From contig OZ038321.1 of the NCBI GenBank assembly GCA_964035795.1, positions 3,578,721 through 3,642,720 on the forward strand: DNA of 64,000 nucleotides, given 5' to 3'. Under the pieces are notes generated by a model. It did not search any database. It was given only the letters and a program-made list of their open reading frames with translations, and was not told where the DNA came from. Below, piece by piece: positions 54,112 to 64,000 of the stretch; position 1 is the stretch's first letter; the number at the start of each line of letters is the position of its first letter. Source of the stretch: Pterobdella sp. o SKG-2022. Taxonomy: Eukaryota > Annelida > Clitellata > Hirudinida > Piscicolidae. The translations under genes and the position numbers were made by a program.

Positions 54112-55524
54112 ATGATTCAGTATGTAGTTTTACCCATATTCGCGCTGCTTCTAACATGGGAATATATGACGAGCATTCTATTTCAAGAAAATTACTTTCT
54201 CAACCGCCCTAAATGGCTAGCTTTCTATGGATTTCTTGGTTCACTTTTATTCTTCACCACTGTGGTTTTAATTCTTTGGAAGTACTTTTTGCGTGAAATT
54301 CGTCCTGAGGAGGTGACTAGAATTGGAAATACTTTGTCAAAACACATCATTTATATTAGTTTCAATTTAATTCAATATAGTATTTATAAAGAGTTTTTTC
54401 GTGTAGATTAAAGCACTTGCTAAAAGTTTAATGTAGAGTAGGTGCTAATAGCCGACACAATACGGGATCGAACCCGGTAACTTTAAATAATTAGTCTTAT
54501 GCTCTACCAATTGAGCTATACGGGCCGACAAATATAAGCTAGACTTGGTAAAAGGTTTCAATAAATCAATACCATATAAAATAGGCACAAAAAAAAGATT
54601 TATCAAAGTTAGTTGTTAGTGTAAGTTCTACTTGCGAAAAGCTTCGTTTTCTAATTAACGTTGAATTTCTGGCAATGTGACCGGATAAAAGCTTTGGCAT
54701 GATTTTATACTTATTTAAATTTATTAGTTTCATCATTAACGATTTATAAACGATTCAGGCAATCTCCAAATAACAAATTTAATTTATGTAACAAACTTTA
54801 CGATTCAGTCAATCTCTAAATAGCAAATTGATATCCTACAGTGGAATCGACTATTGAAGGTTCTTCTGCTAGCTTCTATTCCTTGGTGTCTTATGAGGTT
54901 AGACGCAGTCACTAGTGTTTTTGTTACTTTAATAGACTTTATAATATCGGTTTTTAGCTCTAGTGTTTTAGGCATTTCATTTTAGTTACTAGTTTTTTCA
55001 AAAATTCGTATGTATTTTATTAATTCGAGTTTTTTATAGTTTCTTTAGGTTAAGGCAATTCATTCTCATAAAGAATTATGACAAGGTTTCACTTATCGAA
55101 AATTTTAGCTGATATTTTGTTAACAAACGTGTTTTTAACAAAAAATTTTCCATAATTGAAAATACTATAGAAAACTACATCGATATACGATTATTTGTAC
55201 CTCCACTTGATAATGTAAGTTCATCTTACGAAAAGCTTCTTGGAATAAGATAAACTCCTAAAATTGTCTCATTTGAATATATAATATACGATTATTTTAT
55301 CGATTTTGAACTAAGTATTACCCAGGTATTTGTGGTTTCCGTTTATCACATCTTTCGGCTCATGGTGTATGTCGAAGAAGATTGCTACGTCGTGTAAAGT
55401 GGTCGAGTGGATGAACCTCTTGACCTTTTTCCTGGGATTTTTCTTTATCTTTTCAATGTTTCTTTTTTCAGTCAGAAAAAAAGCAGCGAACAATCTGTTA
55501 GTTTTTTTGGAAATTTCAACTTAA
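54112..55524 (+). CDS. Possible small multi-pass membrane protein, two exons
   Basis: An ATG at 54112 opens a frame with two hydrophobic segments (MIQYVVLPIFALLLTW; WLAFYGFLGSLLFFTTVVLI) separated by a short charged loop, then KYFLREIRPEE. A good donor-like GTGACT follows at about 54315; beyond this the frame soon enters a SINE, so an intron is likely. A second open stretch, about 55316/55326-55524, encodes WFPFITSFGSW, CKVVEWMNLLTFFLGFFFIF and SVRKKAANN then stop: one or two more membrane segments with a basic tail. The splice phases of the obvious donor and acceptor do not match, so the join is unproved. I do not recognise a family. AT-rich sequence produces hydrophobic frames by chance, so confidence is low. 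Confidence 0.33.
54400..54535 (-). mobile_element. tRNA-derived SINE, copy 8
   Basis: Minus strand: GGCCCGTATAGCTCAATTGG, TAGAGCATAAGACTAATTAT, GGGTTCGATCCCGTATTG, then a shortened body. The 3-prime tail with ATAAATA is missing. It is inside the presumed intron of the membrane-protein candidate. Confidence 0.75.
54600..55250. repeat. Scattered pieces of the inverted-repeat and foldback families
   Basis: CTTGCGAAAAGCTTCGTTTT near 54630 and TTCATCTTACGAAAAGCTTC near 55220 match the arm of elements A and B; AATTATGACAAGGTTTCACT near 55080 matches the arm of the palindrome at 49.1 kb. Boundaries cannot be set. Confidence 0.5.
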
Positions 55525-56169
55525 CTGGCGGAAAAATTAATAATAGGGTTAATTTTGCATATTATTTATTAGTGATTGTTTTATATATATATTTTCAGAA
55601 TTTCCAAAGAGAGTAAGAGTGTTGTCATACCAAAGTGTCCCAAATAATGTTGGGTTCTATGTTTTTGGGACTATATACAAATATTATGTGAATTTGATGC
55701 AAGTTTTTATATTGTCTAACAGATCTTTATTGAAAATCTTTTATAAGTAGATACTCCTGGTGAGAAGATAATTTAAAAAATTGATAATATATCTTCAACA
55801 ATTATAAATTTTGAAAAATATTGTTATTTAAAAAAGCTAATTAAGCATTAATTTGATATGATTTTTTGCTATTCTATTTATAAAATGTTAACTTTTTCGA
55901 CTATAAAAGCTCGAAAACATCGGTCTCAAATAAAATTAAATGATAAATGATTGTCGGGAAAAATGAAATCAATCGTCATGAATAAAAATATGTATATAAT
56001 ATAATTTAAGAACTAGTTTTGGACAATTATAATGATTATCTGATTTTTAATTTTCAAAAACTAACTACAATTATAGGAACAAAGCTATGCTAGTTTTTTT
56101 GAGATACATCGCATTTGTTATTCCTTAATAAACTTTCATTTTGAATCAACATATAGTTGAAAAAACTAT
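55525..56169. other. AT-rich spacer
   Basis: No gene or repeat of known type seen. Confidence 0.35.
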
Positions 56170-56710
56170 TAAAGTCAATTGTTAATCTGCTTCCTCCACA
56201 TATTTCTGTCAGCTACCAGCATTCTTAGTTTTGCCAAGTCTAGTCTTGTTTAATGAGGTTTCCAAACTTGTAAGGTCAATTTTTAGCACTGAGGCCAAGG
56301 TGGTCATAGGTCTTTCTTTGGTGCGTCAAAGTACTTGCCCATGGCTTTTGGGCGGATCAAGTCTTAAGATATGGCTTATTAAAGTTTGACTTTTGAGTTG
56401 CTCAATCCTTGTTATTTTTTTGAATGATATAGATTTTCGTTTTCTATTTTTTCCAGCTAAAATACACTAAAATGATTCTGTGGAGTAGACACCAATAAAA
56501 TGAGTTGAGTCGATCTTTGGTGGTTTTTATCAAGGTCCATGTGCCACAGTTGTAGAGGAGTTTAGACGTAATGTATGCGTTGAACATCTTTAAATCATTC
56601 TGTTTGCTAATTTTTTTATTTTTATCCAGAGTTTTCACATTTTGTTCTTTGCAAACAGGGTTAGCGCCTTCCTCTTGGTTATTTCATTTTGAGTAGAAAG
56701 CTCTTAGTTA
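56170..56710 (-). mobile_element. LINE C-terminal remnant
   Basis: The minus strand reads FNAYITSKLLYNCGTWTLIK, then TTKDRLNSFYWCLLHRIILV, the familiar post-RT segment of LINE proteins, followed by broken frames down to about 56180. It is similar in kind to the remnant at 52.2 kb but a separate copy. Confidence 0.6.
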
Positions 56711-57200
56711 ATAAAATATCGCTACATACTTCGCCCATCCTTGCAGTCACAGCCGTCTTGCTATTTTCTTTAAACTCTTCTTTACTTCCCAAGTACAGAA
56801 AATGCTATTAAAAAAAATGTTGAAATGCTTTTACTTAATAAATATACCTTTATGTGTGTAATCCCTTTGTAACCTGCAGCCCATGTGGTATGTTTATAAA
56901 TTTAACGTTTAAAACAAGATATGTTTTCACGAAAGGACAATAGAATTTGAAGGCAAGAAAAATCCTTTATTCAATGAAACAAAAAGAATAATATTATGAA
57001 GTTCATTAATACTTAAGGTATTTGAAAATTACATTTTGAAGTTTTATGAATATCTTGACTAAATTATCATGGTTAAAAATAAAAAAATTGAAATATCAAT
57101 AGAATCAAAGTTGAAGTTTGTTCTTATACCAAAAGATCATTAAATATCAGAAAAATACCAAATCAGGCTTAAAAGTTTAAAGGTTTTTGTTTCATGAACC

Positions 57201-57825
57201 TTATTCCTCAACAGCGGTGAACTCTCCACAATCAGTATGTTTTAATTCATATTCACCACCAAGAGAGTGAAACAGCTTGAAGTCACAAGTTCCATGCTGG
57301 GTCACTTTACAGTTACCATTCCCTCTGACTTCCTCTTCAGAACAATTCAACAAACCAACCAAAAGTTGAAGTCTGTAGTTTGCTCCAGCTACAATCTATA
57401 AAAGGTTTTATTTAATGAATAATCAAAAACAAGTAACAGGGATTTTTAAAATTTGTATTTGAAAATATAAGTTTTTATATATCACTTGATAAAATGAGCT
57501 AGAACTAAAATAATTTGGTTAATTATAATGAATTTCAAAAAACTTCGATGTTTGTTATTAATAAGGGCGATATTAATGGAGGCAAAACGACGATGATGAT
57601 ACTATTGATCAAAAAAATATAATGGCTTTCAACCTGTGATTCAGCAGATTTTACTTCGACCAGTCTTTGAGCGAGACCATTTGTTTCACTGTCATTAAAA
57701 AGTCCTAAAGCTTGATGACCGAGAGAAATAGTGTCAGAATCCTCTAGATTCAAATCCTGCCAACCTCCTGGCATTCCAGCTAAGCTCATGCCAAACAAAA
57801 AAACGAAAAGTAAAAAGATTTTCAT
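57201..57825 (-). CDS. Secreted cystatin-family cysteine protease inhibitor
   Basis: Exons 57825-57634 and 57395-57201 join in phase 0 to 128 residues. A signal peptide (MKIFLLFVFLFGMSLA) is followed by GMPGG, matching the N-terminal glycine region of cystatins. The helix region (LGLFNDSETNGLAQRLVEVK) leads to the protease-contacting loop QIVAG, whose Q is the last codon of exon 1. Four cysteines follow (NCSEEE, NCKVTQ, GTCDF, TDCGEF), as in secreted type 2 cystatins. The second-loop Pro-Trp pair expected after the third cysteine is absent (HSLGGEYELK). Family members block papain-like proteases by wedging into the active site. The upstream ATG at 57903 in the same frame is rejected because the one at 57825 starts the signal peptide. 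A minus-strand AATAAA at 56971-56966 may be the poly(A) signal. Confidence 0.9.
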
Positions 57826-58308
57826 TTTTTTTCTAATATGAGTCGTCACAACAGAAAAAATATCAATCCGACACAAAAGTACAAAAGTCAAAGTACAAAA
57901 CATTGACTACCTCATACTAAGAGGGTTTGTAAAAAAAATAATTTTTTATTTTGAAAAAAATAAGGATAATATTTTTAAAAAATAATTTAAACTTTTAATA
58001 AATTGTTTTAAGCTTTAAAACTTTGAATAGATTTAAAAGTAAATTTAAACAATATAATGGCTGAAGATGATTTAAAATTAATTACTATTTATTCATTTAT
58101 AGACACTTTTAAATATTTAGATGTTTTTGAAAAAATCAATTTCAGCTTTAGTATAATAGATAATTACATTGAAAATCAAAATCCTTCAGGTTTTTAATCT
58201 TTAAAGTAGAATTTAATAGCTTTAACGTAACGTCTAATATAGCGTTATATTATATCGTGTTAGTTATAAAAACATAAATCATCCAACAATTTATACGGTT
58301 TCAAAATT
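57826..58308. other. Spacer between divergent genes
   Basis: About 0.5 kb between the cystatin start (minus) and the first exon-like sequence of the next plus-strand gene; it may serve both promoters. No clear motif seen. Confidence 0.35.
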
Positions 58309-60074
58309 CAGATAATGTGGCTGAGAAGCTCGAAAGTCGCCTTTTTAGTCTATTGTATACATTTTCCGAATACGAAACTTTATCAGAAAGAGTATCACAA
58401 GTGAATTATGAATATTTCAGTGTTCAACAATTTATTCAAATGTCATCCAATTTCAACATCAGTTTTGCAAGTTTTATAGTATTCCTATTGAGGATACTCT
58501 AATGGAAAATGGCTTGAAAGCTTCATCAAAATCATTCAAACTTGAAATCATAATGGTAAGATTTAAAAAAATTTTTGCAGTTCTCATACTGGCATGTTCT
58601 ATATTTGAAGTATATTTAATATGATTGGAAACTTTATATAGAATGTTCTAGAAAATCTGTTATGGAAACGCAAGTATGGTGATTACATGCTGCTAGATAA
58701 TGCAGCACATCAAAGTCGACCTATTGCAGTTTTGAAAAGTTTCTCCTATTTTCTTTTCAAAGTTCGTCTAACATCTATTTATTTAGCACCTCAGTTGTTT
58801 TTCTTGGTGCTATTCAAATTGCTATTATTATAATATTATTGTTATTCTTATTTTAATTATTATTATTAATTTTCAATGCCAAAGTATAATTGCGTTAGAT
58901 TAAAAATTATCTCAAACTTCAGGTAAAAAATCTTTCAAGGTTTAAATTTAAGAATTTATTTTTTCATTTTAGGATTCAGCCAAAGACATGAGAATAATAA
59001 AATGGAAAGTGTTTGAAAAAAAAGAGACATTGTATGTCTTGTGCAGGTAGGATTTGATTTTCATCCAAATAATTGATAATTAAGTCTCACTAAAGAATTT
59101 TCAAGATAAATAAATATATGCTAAAATTTTAAGTCCAGCTTAATCCCCACTATACTGAGGGTAGCCAGATTTACTTTAATAAATAAAAAAAAATTTTCTG
59201 CAATTTTATATATACCATATCTTCTTTTTTTTCTATCCAGTGCATTTCTTTTAGCAAAAGGGAAATTTAAAAATCATTGAAAACTGAATGTTTAGAGTTG
59301 AAAACTTATAATGAAGAGCTTCAAAATTTTTCATAAAAACATTTAGTCTTAAATAATTTTCCTTGTTTTACGTTGTTTTTAAGATAAATGTCTCAAAAAC
59401 CCAACCATTGATAAAGAAAAATAGGCCATAAAATGATTTTATTGACTGGTTAATTTACTTTGGCTCGAGAAAATCATTATCTCACACAATTGACCACAGA
59501 AATAGGCACACACTGAAAAGGTTTATATATGCTCTATGGAATGAAGGCTTGTACAGATTTTTCATACTTTTTAAATTGTATATTTCATCAAAAGTTTACT
59601 TTAAATGGGTCCATTTTTATTTATAATTATATATAATTAAATTTTTTTCATTAAAAAACCCACATTTTTGTTATAATTATATATATTCATTTCATTATCA
59701 CACTGCTCTATGATCTAATAATATGTTAAAACATCTTTGCATCATATAATTAAATTAACTCAAATTCCCTTTGGTAGTTTTTGAAGACAAAGATGAAGAA
59801 CTAAACAGAAAGGTCGGTTCCAGATATTTTTTCCATCTCTTATAAATTAATCTACTCAGCTCGAAATATCGAACTCATTGCTAATTATATTGTGGTCTAG
59901 AAGCTCTTGAAGTTAATACCACTATAATCTTCTTCGTAATTGTATTGTAACTGTGATTAGATACACAGATTCACAAAGGTATTTATTACTGATTCAGATG
60001 TTGTTGGTGTGTTCAGAAGCGGCCTTGCGGGATCTTAAAGAACATGGGGTGGTTTTGAATGGCATTTGTATTAT
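58309..60074 (+). CDS. Candidate exons of an unrecognised gene, probably the 5-prime part of the next entry
   Basis: Exon-like stretches with splice sites: about 58309-58401 (AEKLESRLFSLLYTFSEYET), 58463-58555 (FCKFYSIPIEDTLMENG), 58642-58761 (NVLENLLWKRKYGDYMLLDN then AAHQSRP), 58973-59046 (DSAKDMRIIKWKVFEKKETL) and 59998-60074 (MLLVCSEAALRDLKEHGVVL). The second, third and fourth join in phase 0 and give exact codon counts. The first needs a 61-base intron, and the step from the fourth to the fifth does not match in phase, so an exon or splice site there is wrong or missing. Composition is helix-like and charged, unlike random AT-rich sequence. No family is recognised. The next supported exon begins at 60566 on the same strand, so they are probably one gene. 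Confidence 0.42.
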
Positions 60075-60565
60075 AGGTTATTCTGTCAAAAATGAAGTCA
60101 ATTAAGCCAAAAGAAATCACTTTTATAACTCATACTAGCATGGGAACGAACATATAACGATAAGGATGATGATGATAACGATGGGGATGAGGATGATGGT
60201 GGTGATGAAGTTTATGATGATAATGGTGATGATGAAGTTTATGATGATTTATAAGTGGTTGCTCGCTTCTTGATTAACTTTTCATATACTCATAAGACTT
60301 TGTTTATGCTACTACAATCATATTGGTAACCTCATTGTATGATTTGACTCTCATACTAGTATGGAAACTCAAGTGAAACGATGATAATGATGATTGTTCA
60401 AGTATATATGTTTCCTCCATCAAACAAAAATCTTTACCCTCTTGCTAAAAGCTGTGTACTTAAAACATAATATCTAAGTTATTTTTTGATTTTTTTCAAG
60501 GAATTTTTTCAAAGTAATAAAATATTAAATTTTTAAAAATATTTTTTTAATATGTTCTTCAATAG

Positions 60566-63500
60566 ACACTAGAGGAAAAGCAGCCAATGAAATCAAGTAA
60601 AAATGAATACGCCTCAGATAATGATACCACGGACCCCACTTTCACACTTGGTCCTGATGACGTGGATAGTGAGGAGGAAGCAGTCAAAACTAACATGAAA
60701 AAATTGTACTGTTTGTTTTATTTCTTAATATCATATTTATGCTTCAACTAATGAAATGTTTTGGAGTTTTAATTTTGAAGCATTTAATCTATCATCATCA
60801 TCATTTTATTATAGTCAGCATCTTTCCCTTTTCCAAGGGGTCACTGACTTCTTTCCATGACCTAATCCTCTCTCTTCATTTCACCCTGTCATAGCCATCT
60901 TCAAGAACTAATCCAAGACCATGACAAAGGTTTTCCATCATCCCTTTCCAGGTTAACCTTGGCCTTCCCCTTCCTCTACTACCTTCAACCTCAAACCTCC
61001 ACGCCTGTTTGACACAGTTGTCATCCTCTTTCCTTACTACATGACCCAGCCATCTCAAACTCCCTTGCCTTACCACTTCAACGATCGTACAATCTAACCA
61101 TCAACTCCTTTGTACTCACACCATCAGCTAGCTGCACACTACACATCATTCTAAGCATCCGTTTTCTGCTCTTCTCAAAATACTCTTTTCAACGGATCTT
61201 ACTACCCAGGTTTCCGAGCCACATGTCCTATAAATTTGTTCTTTAATATTCCATATGTGTCTTTTACCACATAACATAGAAGACACACTGTTGAATGCCT
61301 TCCAGCCCAGCCCGATCCTTCGTGTAACAGCTAGCTCTCTTCCTCCTCTACCATTCACTTTGTCTCCTAAATAACAATAACTATTTACCCTCTGCAACTC
61401 ACCTAAACAACCATTTGAAGCATTCTTACATTCCACATTTGCACCATTCATGCACCTCACACAATTTATCTTAGCCTTCTTACCACACACACCACATGGA
61501 TCAGTCTTAGCCAAGACAACAACCCCACCACCACCACCACTACTCTCTATGACCTTTGTCTTACCCAGATTAACCTTCAATCCTTTCCCTTCAAAAGCTG
61601 TCTTCCAACGGATCAATTGTGCTTCTAGTTCTTTCATAGTCTCTGCCATCAAGACCACATCATCTGCATAAAGCAGTTCATATAAAGCACCTTTTCTTCC
61701 GTTTTCCGACAATACGTCTAGCACTATTGAAAACAAAAACGGCGAGAGAACCGATCCTTGCTGGACACTTACACTTACATCAAATTCTTCCGAATGTCCA
61801 TCTCCAACCTTAACCCGCGTTTTTGCTCCTTTGTACATCGACATTACTGCCTGAACCAACCTTTCCGGTACCAACTTCTTTCTAAGCGCCCATTCAATCA
61901 CCTTCTTGGTACCCGATCAAAAGCCTTCTCCAAATCAACAAAACAGATAAAAAGCTTCCTATTCTTCTCAAGGTAGCTTTCCTGCATTCTCCTAAGAATA
62001 AAAATAGCGTCCACTGTGCTTCTGCTAGGCATAAAACCAAATTGCATTTGGTCAACTTTCACTAACCTTCTTAACCTCTTTTCAAGCAACCTTTCCACCA
62101 CTTTCATACCATGCTCTAAAAGCTTTACACCTCGATAGCTCGCACAGTCCATAACGCTACCTTTCTTCTTATAAATGGGAACAACTGTACTCATCTTCCA
62201 GTCATGAGGCATATCCATTCCATTGAGGATTTCATTTGCTATTTGCAAAATAATTTGCTTACCATGTGGAGAAGCAGCTAGATGCTTCTTCACAATTCCA
62301 GTTGGACCACTGGCCTTGCCATTCTTCATGATTTCTAGCGCTCTTTCCACTTCGTTCATAGCAAATGCTTCCATGGGACCTTCAACCATTTCTACATTCA
62401 CCATTCCATCCCATGGATTCTCCTCATTCATGATGGCCTCCATGTGCTCCTTCCACACTCTCTTCCGACCATCCTCGGCAAATACAATATTCCCATTTTT
62501 GTCTTTTATACAATTATTACCTGCTAAGTCGTTTGCTTCTTTCTTCATCATTCTCATTCTACGGAATACGACATTTCTGTCATTCCGTATCTCCTCCATC
62601 TCTTTCACCGCCTCATTCTTCATTGCCTCAGCAACAGCTCTCTTGGCTTTCTTTTTGTCAGAGAGATAGCAAGATTTATTTTCAGCCGATGGAAGTTGCT
62701 TCCACTCCTGAAAACTTTTTCTCTTTTCTGAGATGGCTTTTTGCACATCCTGATTCCACCACCAAGTTTCACCGTGCTGAGGCCTACCTTTACTCTACTT
62801 TAATCTACTTGTTTTTAATAATAATAATCTAATTTGATTATACCCCTGTACATGTTTCAGGAGCTGGGGTTGAGCATTTTTCAATTTTTTATTAATATTT
62901 AAAGTTCAATAATAATTATTTGCAGAACGCAGAATAAAGCGGAGAAAAAAGAAAGCCAGAATATTGTGACCAAAAAAATGATGGATAGCTTGATACAAAA
63001 AAAATTGACTAACTATTTTAAGAATAAAAAATTTAATCGAAAAAATACCGGCTTACCAAACGCCAAAACAAAGTACCCCCCAAAAAAAGTCAAAGCTCCT
63101 TTACAGAAGTCAAAAAGCCTCAGAAATCAAACTTTTACCATACAGGCTGACCGTAATGGTGCCAAAAAACCTTTCAACTACGCCAAATATATTCCCACGA
63201 CACAAAATCTTCATTTCGTTTTAAGAGGGAGGCCCAATGAGAGAGTAAGCAGTCATCGTTCTATGGCTAACTATTCCAATACCTTCGTGCTGTCTTCAAA
63301 TAAAAATAGAACAAATAATCCAAATACCTTTCTAATGTCTTCTAATAAAAATATGCCTTACGATAGAAGAAGACATCCCAATATTAAATCTAGTCTCCCG
63401 TCTTCAAAAAGTACATTTACCTCATTTAAAAAGACTTCAAATCAGAATAAGCCAAAATACACCTTAGGAAACGTTTATACAGGAAGCAGCTCGGCTTATT

Positions 63501-64000
63501 CCCAAGATGTCTATGAAGGTTACGAAAATGATCATTATAACGACACAAACAATTTTTGTGGTACGTATCATAATGGCAAATATCACAATACTATTGAGAA
63601 TAATTATCAAGTTGAAGACTATTATGATGAAAGTTATTATAATGGCGAAGAAAACTGTTACGATGAATACCAGGATGGCTATAACGATGAAGAAAATTGT
63701 TACAATGGTGTAGAAACATGTTATAACAATGAAGAGGGTTATGACGTTGATAAAAATGGCTACGATGTTGATAAAAGCTGTTACGATGTTGATGAAAATG
63801 GCTACGATGTTGATAAAAGCTGTTACGATGTTGATGAAAATGGCTACGATGTTGATAAAAGCTGTTACGATGTTGATGAAAATAATTACAACAGTGTTAA
63901 AAATGATTATAATAATATTAGAGACAATTATGGCGACGAAGAAGAAGCATACCCAGACTACGATAAAACATACCGAAACGAATATAACAAACTCTTCATA
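60566..64000 (+). CDS. Unrecognised protein with PCNA-box-like motif and Tyr/Asp-rich repeat tail, cut by window end
   Basis: Exon 60566-60705 (acidic: DNDTTDPTFTLGPDDVDSEE) joins in matching phase to an exon opening at 62926 that stays open to the last base, about 358 codons. Just after the junction is QKKLTNYF, which fits the PCNA-interacting box Q-x-x-L-x-x-aromatic-aromatic, followed by basic residues (KNKKFNRK). Then come a basic Ser/Asn-rich region and, from about 63480, a Tyr/Asp/Asn/Glu-rich tail with a 14-residue repeat (NGYDVDKSCYDVDE). A full gene would have no stop in the window, so simple ORF listing misses it. An intron holds an antisense LINE. Function is unknown; the PCNA box is a motif match only, and the tail looks disordered. 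Confidence 0.55.
60780..62790 (-). mobile_element. RTE-like LINE, 5-prime truncated, nearly intact reverse transcriptase
   Basis: Two overlapping minus-strand frames, 62746-61898 and 61901-61146, encode a reverse transcriptase. The first begins after TWWWNQDVQKAI and has KASGPTGI, VVPIYKKKGS, QFGFMPSRSTVDAIF and FVDLEKAFDRVPR; the second has QQGSVLSPFLFSIVLD and the catalytic LLYADDVVLMAE, a Cys cluster (CGVCGKKAKINCVRC) and SETWVVRSVEKSILRR. A third frame, 61076-60876, gives LRWLGHVVRKEDD and RGRGRPRLTWKG. Frame changes near 61900 and 61140 mean it is dead, but only lightly decayed. The endonuclease domain is missing. The 3-prime end is a GATGATGATGAT tail at about 60795. It lies in an intron of the PCNA-box gene, antisense. 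Confidence 0.88.
63750..63880 (+). repeat. In-frame 42-bp coding tandem repeat
   Basis: About three units built on GGCTACGATGTTGATAAAAG and TGTTACGATGTTGATGAAAA are nearly identical at the DNA level. Upstream sequence has looser Tyr/Asp/Glu versions, suggesting recent local expansion in an older low-complexity tail. Confidence 0.85.

Noticed and set aside
55311..55616. Two further overlapping frames at the second exon of the membrane-protein candidate
   Set aside because: They are alternative frames of the same AT-rich stretch; only the frame with hydrophobic segments and a basic tail was kept, at low confidence.
61450..62832. Plus-strand frames across 61.4-62.8 kb
   Set aside because: They are antisense shadows of the LINE reverse transcriptase.

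Overview
The window is from an animal (metazoan) nuclear genome: very AT-rich, with intron-rich protein genes, a tRNA-derived SINE, several kinds of non-LTR retrotransposon remnant, a Penelope-like remnant and many ATT/TTA and GAT-type microsatellites. Nothing is operonic and nothing looks bacterial. I cannot name the species; an AT-rich invertebrate fits, and the lineage is left open. Most real genes here are chains of short exons, so I built them by joining exons whose splice phases agree, not from long open frames.

Layout. 0.7-5.2 kb (+): a four-exon secreted C-type-lectin-like gene with old LINE debris in an intron. 5.8-6.6 kb: Penelope-like remnant (GIY-YIG part) between inverted repeats. 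6.8-8.6 kb (+): an unrecognised acidic/basic protein. 9.25-13.4 kb (-): a cytohesin-type Arf exchange factor (Sec7 then PH), whose upstream part is unresolved. 16.6-18 kb (-): a serine-rich coding exon that could be its 5-prime exon or a separate gene. 18-29.5 kb: long AT-rich intergenic stretch with a SINE and LINE scraps. 29.6-37.9 kb (+): complete DCAF7/WDR68, ten exons, introns packed with repeats, including a 21-bp minisatellite. 40.7-41.4 kb (+): three exons of an unrecognised small cysteine-containing protein. 42.3-43 kb (-): single-exon membrane-anchored or secreted C-type-lectin-like gene. 44.2-44.6 kb: inverted-repeat element holding a SINE. 45.6-53.8 kb (+): complete ACSF2-like mitochondrial acyl-CoA synthetase, sixteen exons, with a MITE, a long palindrome and a 0.4-kb CTTA array in introns. 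54.1-55.5 kb (+): possible small membrane protein. 57.2-57.8 kb (-): two-exon secreted cystatin. 58.3-64 kb (+): unrecognised gene with a PCNA-binding-like box and a Tyr/Asp/Asn-rich repeat tail running off the window; a 2-kb LINE sits in one intron.

The genes do not form one pathway. DCAF7 (WD-repeat scaffold), cytohesin (Arf activation) and ACSF2 (mitochondrial fatty-acid activation) are conserved housekeeping genes; the lectin-like, cystatin and small cysteine-containing genes are secretion-type proteins. I found no convincing new multi-gene system. The points most worth following are the two unrecognised genes, the inverted-repeat elements, and a possible 27-nt intron.
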